Positions 55,550-63,862 are shown, counted from the stretch's first letter. The stretch is 64,000 nt of DNA from Oligoflexia bacterium (GCA_028277945.1 JANQFH010000008.1:450313-514312); one strand, 5' to 3'. Program-made: numbers and translations. Notes: generated by a model not told the origin, from the sequence alone.

Positions 55550-55578
55550 TTGACAGAGGATTGTTAAACTGTTAGGCA
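55550..55578 (+). promoter_or_regulatory. Possible promoter for tRNA-Val and the thrS operon
   Basis: TTGACA at 55550-55555 and TAGGCA at 55573-55578, spacer 17 bp. The -35 is perfect, the -10 weak. It would start a transcript about 30 bases before tRNA-Val. Confidence 0.45.
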
Positions 55579-55614
55579 GACGGGTGATGTTTTTCTATAA
55601 CGTGCGGCCGGTAC

Positions 55615-55686
55615 AGGCGCGTAGCTCAGTGGGAGAGCGCTTCTCTGACGCGGAAGAGGTCGGCGGTTCGATACCGCCCGCGCCTA
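55615..55686 (+). tRNA. tRNA-Val (GAC)
   Basis: Acceptor AGGCGCG/CGCGCCT, U8 in TAGCTC, anticodon stem CTTCT/GGAAG with loop CTGACGC (anticodon GAC), T-arm GGCGG-TTCGATA-CCGCC, discriminator A. No encoded CCA. Located 25 bases upstream of the thrS ATG. Confidence 0.95.
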
Positions 55687-55711
55687 TTTTTGTTTCATTG
55701 CAGCTTTGCTA

Positions 55712-57619
55712 ATGGCCGAACCGGGAGCGCGTTCCATTAAAGTCAAGCTAAACGGCAAGGTTTGCCAGGTTACTGCAGGTACTGCAGTAAACGAGCTTCT
55801 TGACTCCAGCCACAATTATATTGCTGTAAAGATCAACGGTGTTCCAAGAGATCTCATCACCACAGTAAGCAACAACGATGAGATAGAGTGTATTAGCCGT
55901 GAGGACAGTGATGGTGTGGATATCCTGCGCCACTCCACAGCCCACCTGATGGCGCAAGCCGTCCAAGAACTCTATCCAGATACCAAGGTAACCATCGGGC
56001 CCGTTATCGAGGATGGCTTCTACTACGACTTTGACCGCCCAGAGCCTTTTACAAATGAAGAGCTACCACAGATTGAGAAACGCATGCGGCAGATTGCCAA
56101 GCGTAAACAGCCGATCGTTCGTGATGAGCTGAAGCGTCAGGAGGCGGTACGTCTGTTCGAAGAGATACAGGAACCTTACAAAGTCGAGATCATTGCGGAT
56201 CGTGATGATAAAATCTTTTCGCTCTACCGTCAGGGCGAGTGGCTGGATTTGTGCCGTGGCCCGCACATGCCAAATACCGGTGAGCTTAAACACTTTAAGC
56301 TACTAAAGGTGGCTGGTGCCTATTGGAAGGGTGATGAGAACAACAAAATGCTCTCGCGCATCTATGGAACGGCCTTTTATCAGCAGGATGAACTGGATGA
56401 TCATCTCGAACGTCTTAAGGAAGCGGAAAAGCGTGACCATCGTCGGCTGGGTAGAGAGCTTGATCTGTTCTCAACTAGTCAGGAGGTTGGTGCTGGTCTG
56501 ATTCTCTGGCATCCCAAGGGGGCAAAGTGCCGGGTGCTCATTGAGGACTATTGGCGTCAGGCACACTTTGAGGCCGGCTATGATCTGGTCTACTCGCCTC
56601 ACCTCGCGCATATAGGTCTATGGCAGAAGAGTGGCCACACCGGGTTTTATAAGGATTACATGTATCCACCGATGGCAGGTGAGGGAGAGGGCTATCTGGT
56701 TAAACCCATGAACTGTCCTTTTCACGTGCACATCTACAAGTCAAGCCTACGTAGTTACCGTGATCTACCATTGCGTTGGGCCGAGTTAGGAACGGTCTAT
56801 CGCTATGAACGTAGCGGCGTGTTGCATGGTTTAATGCGGGTGCGAGGCTTCACTCAAGATGATGCGCATTTGTTTATGACAGCAGAGCAACTGCAAGCAG
56901 AGGTAGTAGGTGTTATCAACTTTACCTTAAAGGTGCTGCGCAAGTTTGACTTTAAGGAGTTTGATGTTTTTCTCAGTACTCGTCCGGAAAAGTTTGTTGG
57001 TAGTGTAGAAAACTGGCAGCTGGCAACTACCGAACTAGAAAGGGCGCTCAAAGCTGTAGGTCTCTCTTATACAGTTGATCCGGGCGAAGGCGTTTTTTAC
57101 GGACCGAAGATTGATATCAAGATTCGTGATAGCCTGAAGCGATCTTGGCAGTGCTCAACGATTCAAGTCGATTTCAATCTACCGGAGCGTTTTGAACTGG
57201 AATACGTCGACCGAGATGGTAGCCGTAGGCGTCCGATTATGGTGCATCGCGCGTTGCTGGGCTCTATGGAACGGTTCTTTGGCGTGCTATTGGAACACCA
57301 CGCTGGGGCACTGCCCTTTTGGTTAGCGCCGGAACAGCTACGTATTCTCACCTTAACTGAGCAACAGGTTGCATACGCTGAGGGCATCAAGGAGAAGTTG
57401 CGTCAACTAAGCTACCGTGTTGCCGTAGATTTACGCAATGAGAAGTTAGGTTATAAGATTAGTGCAGCCCAGCGACAGAAGATTCCGGTCATGGTAATCT
57501 TAGGCGCTAAAGAGCAGGCAGGTGAAAAGGTGTCTGTCAGGTTACGTGACGGTTCGTCGCATAACGAACTTGACTGGCAGGATTTTATACAAATTCTAAA
57601 TAGACAGGAGAAAAATTGA
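55712..57619 (+). CDS. thrS: Threonyl-tRNA synthetase
   Basis: Class II synthetase of 635 residues. Domains: TGS (about 10-68), second additional/editing domain with HSTAHLMAQAV and the CRGPH zinc-type site (about 70-230), catalytic core with NCPFHVHIYKS, motif 2 RYERSGVLHGLMRVRGFTQDD and motif 3 HRALLGSMERFFGVL, and a C-terminal anticodon-binding domain. ATG 55712 is preferred to TTG 55706. First gene of the thrS-infC-rpmI-rplT operon; its stop overlaps the TTG of infC. Confidence 0.96.
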   Translation: MAEPGARSIKVKLNGKVCQVTAGTAVNELLDSSHNYIAVKINGVPRDLITTVSNNDEIECISREDSDGVDILRHSTAHLMAQAVQELYPDTKVTIGPVIEDGFYYDFDRPEPFTNEELPQIEKRMRQIAKRKQPIVRDELKRQEAVRLFEEIQEPYKVEIIADRDDKIFSLYRQGEWLDLCRGPHMPNTGELKHFKLLKVAGAYWKGDENNKMLSRIYGTAFYQQDELDDHLERLKEAEKRDHRRLGRELDLFSTSQEVGAGLILWHPKGAKCRVLIEDYWRQAHFEAGYDLVYSPHLAHIGLWQKSGHTGFYKDYMYPPMAGEGEGYLVKPMNCPFHVHIYKSSLRSYRDLPLRWAELGTVYRYERSGVLHGLMRVRGFTQDDAHLFMTAEQLQAEVVGVINFTLKVLRKFDFKEFDVFLSTRPEKFVGSVENWQLATTELERALKAVGLSYTVDPGEGVFYGPKIDIKIRDSLKRSWQCSTIQVDFNLPERFELEYVDRDGSRRRPIMVHRALLGSMERFFGVLLEHHAGALPFWLAPEQLRILTLTEQQVAYAEGIKEKLRQLSYRVAVDLRNEKLGYKISAAQRQKIPVMVILGAKEQAGEKVSVRLRDGSSHNELDWQDFIQILNRQEKN

Positions 57620-58194
57620 GGTTCTCAAGGCAAGACCGTTTTTTTAAAGACCGAACAAGAGTTAATGATCATATCCGCGTGCCTAGAGTACGTGTCATCG
57701 ATCCAGATGGGGAGCAGTTGGGTATCCTACCTACTGCGGAAGCCCTACAGCTAGCCAGAGAGCGCTATGGGTTAGACCTGGTTGAGGTTTCTCCTAATGC
57801 TACGCCACCTGTTTGTAAGATACTCGACTATGGCAAACATAAGTATCAAGAGAAGAAGAAGGCCCAGGAGGCTAAAAAACATCATATGACTGTGCAGGTG
57901 AAAGAGGTCAAATTTCGTCCAAAGACCGATGTGCATGACTTCAACTTTAAGGTGAAGCATGTGCGGCGTTTCCTGCAAGAGGGCAATAAAGCCAAGGTCA
58001 CCATTTTTTTCCGTGGTCGGGAGATGGCGTATACCAACCGAGGTGTGGAGGTCTTGCAAAAAGTCAGTAGTCTGGTAGAGGATATCGGCCAGACTGAGCA
58101 AGAGCCTACTATGGAAGGGCGGTTTATGAGTATGGTGATCGCCCCAAAGTCGGCTCGAGGACAGCAAAAGCATGCCCAAGATGAAAACAAATAG
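57616..58194 (+). CDS. infC: Translation initiation factor IF-3, TTG start
   Basis: Prevents premature 30S-50S joining and checks the start codon. N-terminal domain [21 protein letters not shown], linker with [10 protein letters not shown], and C-terminal [25 protein letters not shown]. 192 residues. The start is TTG 57616, with AGGAG 5 bases before. A non-AUG start in infC is the basis of autoregulation in E. coli (AUU); the TTG here may serve the same purpose. Overlaps rpmI by 23 bases. Confidence 0.95.
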   Translation: MRFSRQDRFFKDRTRVNDHIRVPRVRVIDPDGEQLGILPTAEALQLARERYGLDLVEVSPNATPPVCKILDYGKHKYQEKKKAQEAKKHHMTVQVKEVKFRPKTDVHDFNFKVKHVRRFLQEGNKAKVTIFFRGREMAYTNRGVEVLQKVSSLVEDIGQTEQEPTMEGRFMSMVIAPKSARGQQKHAQDENK

Positions 58195-58366
58195 GGGAGC
58201 GGCTAAGCGTTTTCGGCTGACCGCAACCGGTAAGGTTAAGCGCTTTCGTGCCGGTAAGCGGCACTTTCTTACCAAAAAGAACTCTATGCGCAAGATGCGC
58301 CTGCGCCAGGCTACCACTATTGACAAGTGTAATGCCAAGCAGATAAAGAGCCTTTTGGCCGGTTAG
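58172..58366 (+). CDS. rpmI: 50S ribosomal protein L35
   Basis: 64 residues, [20 protein letters not shown] at the N-terminus as in L35, very basic throughout. The ATG lies within the end of infC, implying translational coupling. Confidence 0.96.
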   Translation: MPKMKTNRGAAKRFRLTATGKVKRFRAGKRHFLTKKNSMRKMRLRQATTIDKCNAKQIKSLLAG

Positions 58367-58393
58367 TCTGGGTCATTCAAATCAGGAGATTGC

Positions 58394-58750
58394 ATGGCTC
58401 GTGTGAAACGAGGATATAGGGCGCGGCGGCGCAGGAATCGGGTTTTTAACGCGGTTGAGGGTTTTCGTGGTCGTCGCAAAGCGACCTTTGCCGTGGCACG
58501 CGAAGCTCTGGACAGAGCATGGGCCTTTGCCTACCGTGACAGAAGGGCGCGTAAGCGAGACTTTCGTCGTTTGTGGATAGCCCGTATCAATGCCGCGGTT
58601 CGACCGCATGATCTTAGCTACAGCCGCTTTATTGCCGGTCTTAGCAAGACAGGTATTGGCCTTGACCGTAAGAGCTTAGCGGAGATTGCCATTCAGGATC
58701 CTGAGGCCTTCGCGCAGATCGTTGCGCTCGCCAAGGGTAAAGCCGCCTAA
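58394..58750 (+). CDS. rplT: 50S ribosomal protein L20
   Basis: 118 residues beginning [20 protein letters not shown], the extended rRNA-binding tail of L20, followed by the globular domain ([20 protein letters not shown]). 27 bases after rpmI. In other bacteria L20 represses the infC-rpmI-rplT operon; no equivalent leader was identified here. Confidence 0.96.
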   Translation: MARVKRGYRARRRRNRVFNAVEGFRGRRKATFAVAREALDRAWAFAYRDRRARKRDFRRLWIARINAAVRPHDLSYSRFIAGLSKTGIGLDRKSLAEIAIQDPEAFAQIVALAKGKAA

Positions 58751-59000
58751 CCTAGCAACCCATCCTGCAAATGTCCTGACAAACTCCTTAGGTCTAGAGA
58801 GGCAACTGGGTTATTTTGCGACGCTCCAGCGCTCCACCAGTTCGATTTGTTGACGGTCGCTCTGACGGCGTCCTCGGAAGAGAACCTGACACAGGACCTG
58901 CAAAACCTGGGAAGAATTTACGAGACACGCTTGGAATATAGCGCTGGCTTTCCAAGACAACGGCATAATGCTATAAAAACAGCAGGGTTGGCTAGGGACG
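58751..59000 (+). other. Non-coding gap between rplT and pheS
   Basis: 250 bp without a convincing gene. Short frames on both strands lack ribosome sites and family resemblance. An imperfect hairpin (TTGGAA 12 bases before TTCCAA, near 58940-58963) lies ahead of AT-rich TATAAAA near 58973-58979, which could be a -10 or leader element for pheST. No Phe-rich leader peptide was recognised. Confidence 0.5.
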
Positions 59001-60035
59001 ATGCTTACCAAGCTGAAAAAGCTCGAAGCGGCGGCGCAGCAGGCCTTAGACTCCTGTGCTGACGCAGATGCGCTTGAGGCTCTGCGAGTTCAATACCTTG
59101 GCAAGAAGGGGGAGTTGACCGCACTGCTCAAAGAGCTGCAGAGCGTGGACGCAGATCAACGGCCGGTGGTTGGAGCCGAGGCCAACCGTATCAAGGTTGA
59201 GCTGGGCGAAGCCATACGCGCCAAAACAGAGAGTATGGATCGCCAGCGGCGCCAGCAGCAGTTAGAAAGCGACAGCATCGAAGATGTCACGTTACCCTCT
59301 GGGCTCATCATGCCAGGAGCTATCCACCCGCTGACCCAGGTAACTCATCGCATTGTTGAGATCTTTCATGGTCTTGGCTACGCGGTTGCGGATGGTCCGC
59401 AGATTGAGACGGATTACTACAACTTTTCCGCGTTGAACTTTCCAGACAATCACCCAGCCCGCGACATGCAGGACACCTTCTTTGTTGAGAACGGTTTGCT
59501 GCTAAGAACGCACACCTCACCCGTACAGATTCATGTGATGGAGCGGCGACGACCACCATTGAAGATTATTGTACCAGGAGCTGTGTACCGTCACGATGAT
59601 GATATCACCCACTCACCCATTTTTTATCAAGTAGAAGGGCTCGCTGTGGACGAGAGTATTACCATGGCCGACCTCAAAGGAACACTGCGCCGTTTTGTGG
59701 TGGAGATGTTTGGTGACAACACTCCTATGCGACTGCGACCGAGTTTCTTTCCTTTTACAGAACCGAGTGCCGAGGTCGATATGGGCTGCCCCAACTGCTG
59801 TGGGAAAGCAAAGGCCAAAGGTTGCCGTCTCTGCGGTGATAGTGGCTGGTTGGAGATTCTCGGAGCTGGCATGGTAGATCCGGCGGTGCTGGAAAACGTG
59901 GACTATGATCCCGAACGCTATCAGGGTTTTGCCTTTGGTATAGGTGTTGAGCGTATTGCCATGATTCTTTACGGTATCGACGATATCCGACTTTTCTACG
60001 ATGGCGCCTTACCCTTTTTGGAGCAATTCGCATGA
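59001..60035 (+). CDS. pheS: Phenylalanyl-tRNA synthetase alpha subunit
   Basis: Catalytic subunit of the alpha2-beta2 enzyme. An N-terminal coiled coil (about 1-85) binds tRNA. Catalytic motifs: HPLTQVTHRIVEIFHGLGY, motif 2 VYRHDDDITHSPIFYQVEGL, motif 3 GFAFGIGVERIAMILYGI. Four cysteines in CPNCCG and CRLCG form the zinc knuckle seen in many PheS proteins. 344 residues. AGGGA before ATG 59001. Coupled to pheT by ATGA. Confidence 0.97.
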   Translation: MLTKLKKLEAAAQQALDSCADADALEALRVQYLGKKGELTALLKELQSVDADQRPVVGAEANRIKVELGEAIRAKTESMDRQRRQQQLESDSIEDVTLPSGLIMPGAIHPLTQVTHRIVEIFHGLGYAVADGPQIETDYYNFSALNFPDNHPARDMQDTFFVENGLLLRTHTSPVQIHVMERRRPPLKIIVPGAVYRHDDDITHSPIFYQVEGLAVDESITMADLKGTLRRFVVEMFGDNTPMRLRPSFFPFTEPSAEVDMGCPNCCGKAKAKGCRLCGDSGWLEILGAGMVDPAVLENVDYDPERYQGFAFGIGVERIAMILYGIDDIRLFYDGALPFLEQFA

Positions 60036-62470
60036 AGCTATCGTTTGCATGGTTACAAGAGCTGGTTGAGCTAACGGTCGTCGATCCAGAGGAGATCGCA
60101 AACCGATTGACCATGGCTGGTGTTGAGGTTAGTGGCATTGTCTGTAGACAAGACATGGGTGACAGCGTTGTTGTCGCTAGCATTCTCGAGATAGCGCCAC
60201 ACCCTAACGCCGATCGACTCTCTCTATGTAAGGTTAGCGACGGCAAGCAGATTTATGAAATAGTCTGCGGGGCAACCAACATGCAGGTGGGAGATCGTGT
60301 TGCGTTTGCCAAAATCGGCAGTCGGCTAGCCAACGGTATTAAGATCAAGAAATCTAAGATTCGCGGGGTTGTGAGTGAAGGCATGCTCTGCTCTGAAACG
60401 GAACTCGCAATTGGAGAGGAGAGCAGCGGTATCATCGTGTTAGACTCTGCGGCACCTCTGGGACAGCCCGTGCGTGACTGTCTTGCCTTGAACGATACGG
60501 TCTTTGATATCGACGTCACACCAAATCGCGGTGACTGTCTCTCAGTTTTAGGGATTGCCAGAGAGTTGGTGGCCCTTGGTTGTGGGAGGCCCAAGTATAA
60601 CGACGTTGAGGCGAGGCTTCGTCGCGATTATGCCAAGGTGGTTTTTGCTGCTTCAACAACGGGTGAAGTCCCGGTCACGGTAAAAGAGCCGCAACTCTGT
60701 CCGCGCTATATGCTACTGCGTTTTGATATTACCGACATGCCGGCGACGCCGATGTGGATGGTGCAAAGGCTGGTTCAATGTGGTCTACGTCCGATCAATT
60801 TGGTGGTGGATGTGACCAACTACGTACTCCTAGAACTAGGACAGCCGTTGCACGCTTTTGACTTTGAAAAAGTTGCCGGTGGCGAGGTCGTTGTTCGCCG
60901 TGGGCAGAAACGCGGCGAAAAGATAACAGCTCTAGATGAGGTGGAGTATGTGCTCGGTCCAGAACACCTGTTGATCTGTGATAAGTCGAAGCCCCTGTGT
61001 ATTGCTGGCGTCATGGGCGGGCTAGACTCCGCAGTTCAGCAGACAACCCGTAAGGTGCTGCTGGAGTCGGCTCATTTTGATCCAGCTACCATACGCCACA
61101 GTTCCAGGCAGCTCGGTTTGAGTAGCGAATCCAGCTATCGCTTTGAGCGTCGTGTTGATCCCCAAGCGCCGCCACTGGCCTTGGCACGTGCGGTGTCGTT
61201 ACTAGCTGCTTGTGCCTCTGTTGAAGTTGTCGGCCGTGCCGTGGATTACCATCAGGCTGGCTCGACCAAGCCGGTGTCGCTTAACCTGCGGCTCGGTCGT
61301 TATGAAAAGCTTATCGGCCATAAGGTCGCTGCGGCGACAGCAAGGCAGATCCTTACATCATTGGGGTTTGCCGTTGTCGGCAAACACAAGGATCCACTCA
61401 AACTTGAGGTTCCGAGTTGGCGTGGTGATGTCTCAAGAGAGATCGACCTGATTGAAGAGATAGCCCGGATTGAAGGTTATGGCGACATGGCTGCAACCCT
61501 ACCGACAACGCCTCCCGATGATGAGGTTGAAACCAGCCGAGATCGTCTCATGCCGCAAATACGCAGCTACCTAAGCGGCCAAGGCTTCTATGAACTGTAT
61601 GGCTTTAGCTTTCTCTCTGCGAAAGAGCTTGAAATGTTAGGTAGGAAAGAGGCCATGCAAATTCTTAATCCATTAGGTCAGGATTTTGCCCTACTGCGCC
61701 CTTCGCTTGTGCCCAACCTGCTTAAGGCCTTTACCCATAATTTCAACCATTACCGACAGTATCGCGCCCAGCGACTTTTTGAAGTCGGCCGTACATTTGC
61801 TAAAGCAGCCACAGGTAGCCCTATAGAGCGTCGTTGTTTGGCGGCACTGGCATGGCAGGCTAACGAGCCCGCCTGGCAGGGGGCGATAAAGCCAGCGGCA
61901 GACTTCTTTTGGATGAAAGGGGTGTTGACCGGGCTGTTGCAGCAGTTGACGCATCATACTATAGATTTTGTCCGTAATGATGAGGAGTTATATCCGTTTT
62001 TACATCCAGGCGGGGGTGCGGAAATCCGCTTAGATGGCAAGCCTCTCGGCTGTCTTGGGCGTATGCATCCAGAGTACTTGCCTGAGGGATGCGAAGAGCC
62101 GGTAACCCTGTTTGAAATTGATTTGGAAAGGTTGTACAGTCTGCGTCAACAGGTAAGTCGCTGGCGGCCATTTTCAAGGTATCCGGTGGTGGAGAGGGAC
62201 TTAGCCGTGGTTGTGGATAGGCAAGTTTCAGCAACCCAGCTGGCAGGTGAAATTCGCAAGGTTGGTGGAGCTTTGCTCGGCAATGGCAATGCCGTGCGGC
62301 TTGTGGACCAGTACATGGGCAAACCCATCCCTAATGGCAAGAAGAGCCTTGCTTTTCGTATTCTCTACCAGGCAGCCGATCGGACGTTGAGAGACTCCGA
62401 AGTTGACCGTCTATTCAGCCGGACGCTAAAACAGCTTGAAACCCGTTTTGGTGCCACATTAAGGAGTTAA
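60032..62470 (+). CDS. pheT: Phenylalanyl-tRNA synthetase beta subunit
   Basis: 812 residues, full length. In order: tRNA-binding OB domain (about 40-155, HPNADRLSLCKVSDG), B3/B4 editing domain (NLVVDVTNYVLLELGQPLHAFD), B5 (about 400-470), the catalytic-like core and the C-terminal FDX-ACB anticodon-binding domain (FSRYPVVERDLAVVVD). The ATG overlaps the pheS stop. A MerR gene follows after 5 bases. Confidence 0.97.
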   Translation: MKLSFAWLQELVELTVVDPEEIANRLTMAGVEVSGIVCRQDMGDSVVVASILEIAPHPNADRLSLCKVSDGKQIYEIVCGATNMQVGDRVAFAKIGSRLANGIKIKKSKIRGVVSEGMLCSETELAIGEESSGIIVLDSAAPLGQPVRDCLALNDTVFDIDVTPNRGDCLSVLGIARELVALGCGRPKYNDVEARLRRDYAKVVFAASTTGEVPVTVKEPQLCPRYMLLRFDITDMPATPMWMVQRLVQCGLRPINLVVDVTNYVLLELGQPLHAFDFEKVAGGEVVVRRGQKRGEKITALDEVEYVLGPEHLLICDKSKPLCIAGVMGGLDSAVQQTTRKVLLESAHFDPATIRHSSRQLGLSSESSYRFERRVDPQAPPLALARAVSLLAACASVEVVGRAVDYHQAGSTKPVSLNLRLGRYEKLIGHKVAAATARQILTSLGFAVVGKHKDPLKLEVPSWRGDVSREIDLIEEIARIEGYGDMAATLPTTPPDDEVETSRDRLMPQIRSYLSGQGFYELYGFSFLSAKELEMLGRKEAMQILNPLGQDFALLRPSLVPNLLKAFTHNFNHYRQYRAQRLFEVGRTFAKAATGSPIERRCLAALAWQANEPAWQGAIKPAADFFWMKGVLTGLLQQLTHHTIDFVRNDEELYPFLHPGGGAEIRLDGKPLGCLGRMHPEYLPEGCEEPVTLFEIDLERLYSLRQQVSRWRPFSRYPVVERDLAVVVDRQVSATQLAGEIRKVGGALLGNGNAVRLVDQYMGKPIPNGKKSLAFRILYQAADRTLRDSEVDRLFSRTLKQLETRFGATLRS

Positions 62471-62475
62471 CAGCT

Positions 62476-62841
62476 ATGGGACGTAAAAAATCGCAACGCG
62501 AACTCTACCGTATAGGCCAGGTAGCCAAGATGACCGGGGTGCAGGCGTTTGTTCTGCGTTTTTGGGAGAAGGAATTCAATCTCAAGTTACCCAAGGCCAA
62601 ATCTGGTCACCGTTTTTATCGCCAAGAGGACATCCAGAAGATCTTGACCATAAAGCGGCTGCTTTACACCGAGGGGTATACCATCAAGGGAGCCATGCAA
62701 AAGCTCCATTGGGGTGAAGAAGACATGAACCCATCTGCGTCGAGCAGTCTTAGCCCGAGAGAGGCCAACTACCGGAGAGCCCTACACCATATCCGTGGAG
62801 ATATGGAGCAGCTGCTTAAAGAGCTCAAGCGTCCCTCGTAA
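62476..62841 (+). CDS. MerR-family transcriptional regulator
   Basis: 121 residues. The N-terminal winged helix YRIGQVAKMTGVQAFVLRFW with the RFYRQEDIQKI wing is the MerR DNA-binding domain; a short helical C-terminus follows. A MerR gene of this type next to pheT (usually after ihfA) is common in Deltaproteobacteria. It lacks a metal-binding cysteine set, so the signal is unknown. Last gene before the tRNA cluster. Confidence 0.9.
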   Translation: MGRKKSQRELYRIGQVAKMTGVQAFVLRFWEKEFNLKLPKAKSGHRFYRQEDIQKILTIKRLLYTEGYTIKGAMQKLHWGEEDMNPSASSSLSPREANYRRALHHIRGDMEQLLKELKRPS

Positions 62842-62891
62842 ATTTTATTGGCCAGTGATGCCTCAGCAAACTCCGGTGCAATCCTTTTACC

Positions 62892-62921
62892 TTGACAGTG
62901 ATTTTTGCGTCAGCGTAGACT
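62892..62921 (+). promoter_or_regulatory. Promoter for the tRNA-Thr-Tyr-Gly-Thr-tuf unit
   Basis: TTGACA at 62892-62897 and TAGACT at 62916-62921 with an 18-bp spacer, about 25 bp before tRNA-Thr. The only convincing promoter seen ahead of this tRNA-tuf cluster. Confidence 0.6.
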
Positions 62922-62946
62922 ATAACGCCTTATTATCATGGCGTAA

Positions 62947-63019
62947 GCTGGCGTAGCTCAATAGGTAGAGCAGCTGATTTGTAATCAGCAGGTTGCGGGT
63001 TCGAGTCCCATCGCCAGCT
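62947..63019 (+). tRNA. tRNA-Thr (TGT)
   Basis: Acceptor GCTGGCG/CGCCAGC, anticodon stem GCTGA/TCAGC with loop TTTGTAA (anticodon TGT), T-arm with GGGTTCGAGTCCC. First of four tRNAs before tuf. No encoded CCA. Confidence 0.96.
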
Positions 63020-63105
63020 CTTATGCAGGATCTCGAGATGTAAAGCGAACGATCGATTTACTCGACCGTGAGCGCGGGGTCTGGGCAGGACCCCCAATTA
63101 TAAAA

Positions 63106-63134
63106 GCACCGTCGGAATTCATTTCCGACGGTGC
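63106..63134. repeat. Perfect 12-bp hairpin in the tRNA spacer
   Basis: GCACCGTCGGAA (63106-63117) and TTCCGACGGTGC (63123-63134) with loop TTCAT. It follows GCGCGGGGTCTGGG and CCCCAATTATAAAA, segments also found around copy A near 19894-19982. There the corresponding GGGG...CCCC position is opened by the long stem-loop, showing the modular make-up of the mosaic. Confidence 0.9.
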
Positions 63135-63141
63135 GCAGAGC

Positions 63142-63207
63142 TCGAGAGCATCGCAAAGGCGTTGAGGGCTATAGTTGATGCGAGTAGCCACCTTTGCGGG
63201 CTCTCGA
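63142..63207. repeat. Stem-loop repeat, copy B (covarying stem, conserved apical hairpin)
   Basis: Left arm TCGAGAGC-AT-CGCAAAGG (63142-63159) pairs with CCTTTGCG-G-GCTCTCGA (63191-63207): 8 + 8 bp with the same AT/G bulge as copy A. The apical hairpin GGCTA (63167-63171)/TAGCC (63185-63189) has loop TAGTTGATGCGAG, against TAATTAATGCGGG in copy A. It ends 10 bases before tRNA-Tyr; copy A also ends about 10 bases before its tRNA. Confidence 0.9.
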
Positions 63208-63217
63208 TAATAATGAC

Positions 63218-63300
63218 GGAGAGGTGCCCGAGCGGCCAAAGGGAGCAGACTGTAAATCTGCCGGCGTTAGCCTTCGAAGGTTCGAATCCTTCCCTCTCCA
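63218..63300 (+). tRNA. tRNA-Tyr (GTA)
   Basis: 83-base class II tRNA. Acceptor GGAGAGG/CCTCTCC, anticodon stem GCAGA/TCTGC with loop CTGTAAA (anticodon GTA), long variable arm, T-arm AAGG-TTCGAAT-CCTT. Its 3' acceptor strand is part of the long inverted repeat that follows. Confidence 0.96.
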
Positions 63301-63335
63301 TTCAAGGCTCTCGTAGAGAGTCTTGAATGGAGAGG
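63293..63335. repeat. 20-bp inverted repeat that includes the tRNA-Tyr 3' acceptor strand
   Basis: Arms 63293-63312 and 63316-63335 pair throughout (one G-T wobble at 63307/63321) around loop GTA. The left arm starts with the last eight bases of tRNA-Tyr (CCTCTCCA). The right arm ends GGAGAGG, a copy of the tRNA 5' acceptor strand. In the precursor RNA this hairpin would compete with acceptor-stem formation. Confidence 0.9.
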
Positions 63336-63341
63336 TAGATA

Positions 63342-63549
63342 AACGTAACGCTCCTGCCTGAGGCAGGAGCGATAACCCTAGGATTCCGCAGCCGTAGGCA
63401 AGGCATCCTTCCCGATGATGAAAGTGAGTTACGGATGCAAGGAAGTTCTGGTTGGAAGTTTAGTAACGTAACGCTCCTGCCTGAGGCAGGAGCGATAACC
63501 CTAGGATTCCGCAGCCGTAGGCAAGGCATCCTTCCCGATGATGCAAGTG
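63342..63549 (+). repeat. Two near-identical 85-bp direct repeats with internal palindrome
   Basis: Units 63342-63426 and 63465-63549 (period 123 bp) differ at one position near the right end. Each begins AACGTAAC, contains the palindrome GCTCCTGCCT-G-AGGCAGGAGC (63350-63370 and 63473-63493; 10-bp arms) and continues through GGATTCCGCAGCCGTAGGC to CCCGATGATG. They separate tRNA-Tyr from tRNA-Gly. Minus-strand open frames across them are by-products of the repeat. Confidence 0.92.
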
Positions 63550-63570
63550 GCTGGAACCATGGTGATTAAT

Positions 63571-63644
63571 GCGGGAGTAGCTCAGTTGGCTAGAGCATCA
63601 GCCTTCCAAGCTGAGGGTCGCGGGTTCGAGTCCCGTTTCCCGCT
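63571..63644 (+). tRNA. tRNA-Gly (TCC)
   Basis: Acceptor GCGGGAG/TTCCCGC (one G-T pair), anticodon stem TCAGC/GCTGA with loop CTTCCAA (anticodon TCC), T-arm CGGG-TTCGAGT-CCCG. No encoded CCA. Confidence 0.96.
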
Positions 63645-63718
63645 TTTGCTTTTGCCTACAACACGGTGCGTAGAGGAAAAAAAGTATTGACAGATCAGGG
63701 CTTTTCTTGTTTTAGATC

Positions 63719-63791
<73 letters not shown>

Positions 63792-63831
63792 TTGGCGAAA
63801 ACTAAACTATAGGTTTTTTGTGATGCACTAA

Positions 63832-63862
63832 AAGGAAGGTGGTCATCTGGGCCGCCTTCTTT
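63832..63862 (+). terminator. Hairpin in the tuf leader, possible attenuator or processing site
   Basis: AAGGAAGGTGG (63832-63842) pairs with CCGCCTTCTTT (63852-63862), 11 bp including two G-T wobbles, around a 9-base loop. Only three Ts close the stem, so termination would be weak. It lies between tRNA-Thr and the tuf ATG, where a partial terminator or an RNase site would balance tRNA and EF-Tu output. Confidence 0.4.

Noticed and set aside
58847-59062. 71-codon frame between rplT and pheS
   Set aside because: Overlaps the pheS start, lacks a convincing ribosome site and resembles no leader peptide.
63302-63529. Minus-strand frame with a duplicated peptide sequence
   Set aside because: It is the translation of the 85-bp direct repeats and palindromes; no ribosome site or protein-like composition.
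63342-63549. CRISPR-like array
   Set aside because: Only two units, 85 bp each, with a 38-bp gap and no cas genes; repeat length is outside CRISPR range.
63687-63716. TTGACA followed by TTTAGA, 18-bp spacer, just before tRNA-Thr (GGT)
   Set aside because: Transcription would begin inside the tRNA, leaving no 5' leader for RNase P; probably chance in an AT-rich spacer.
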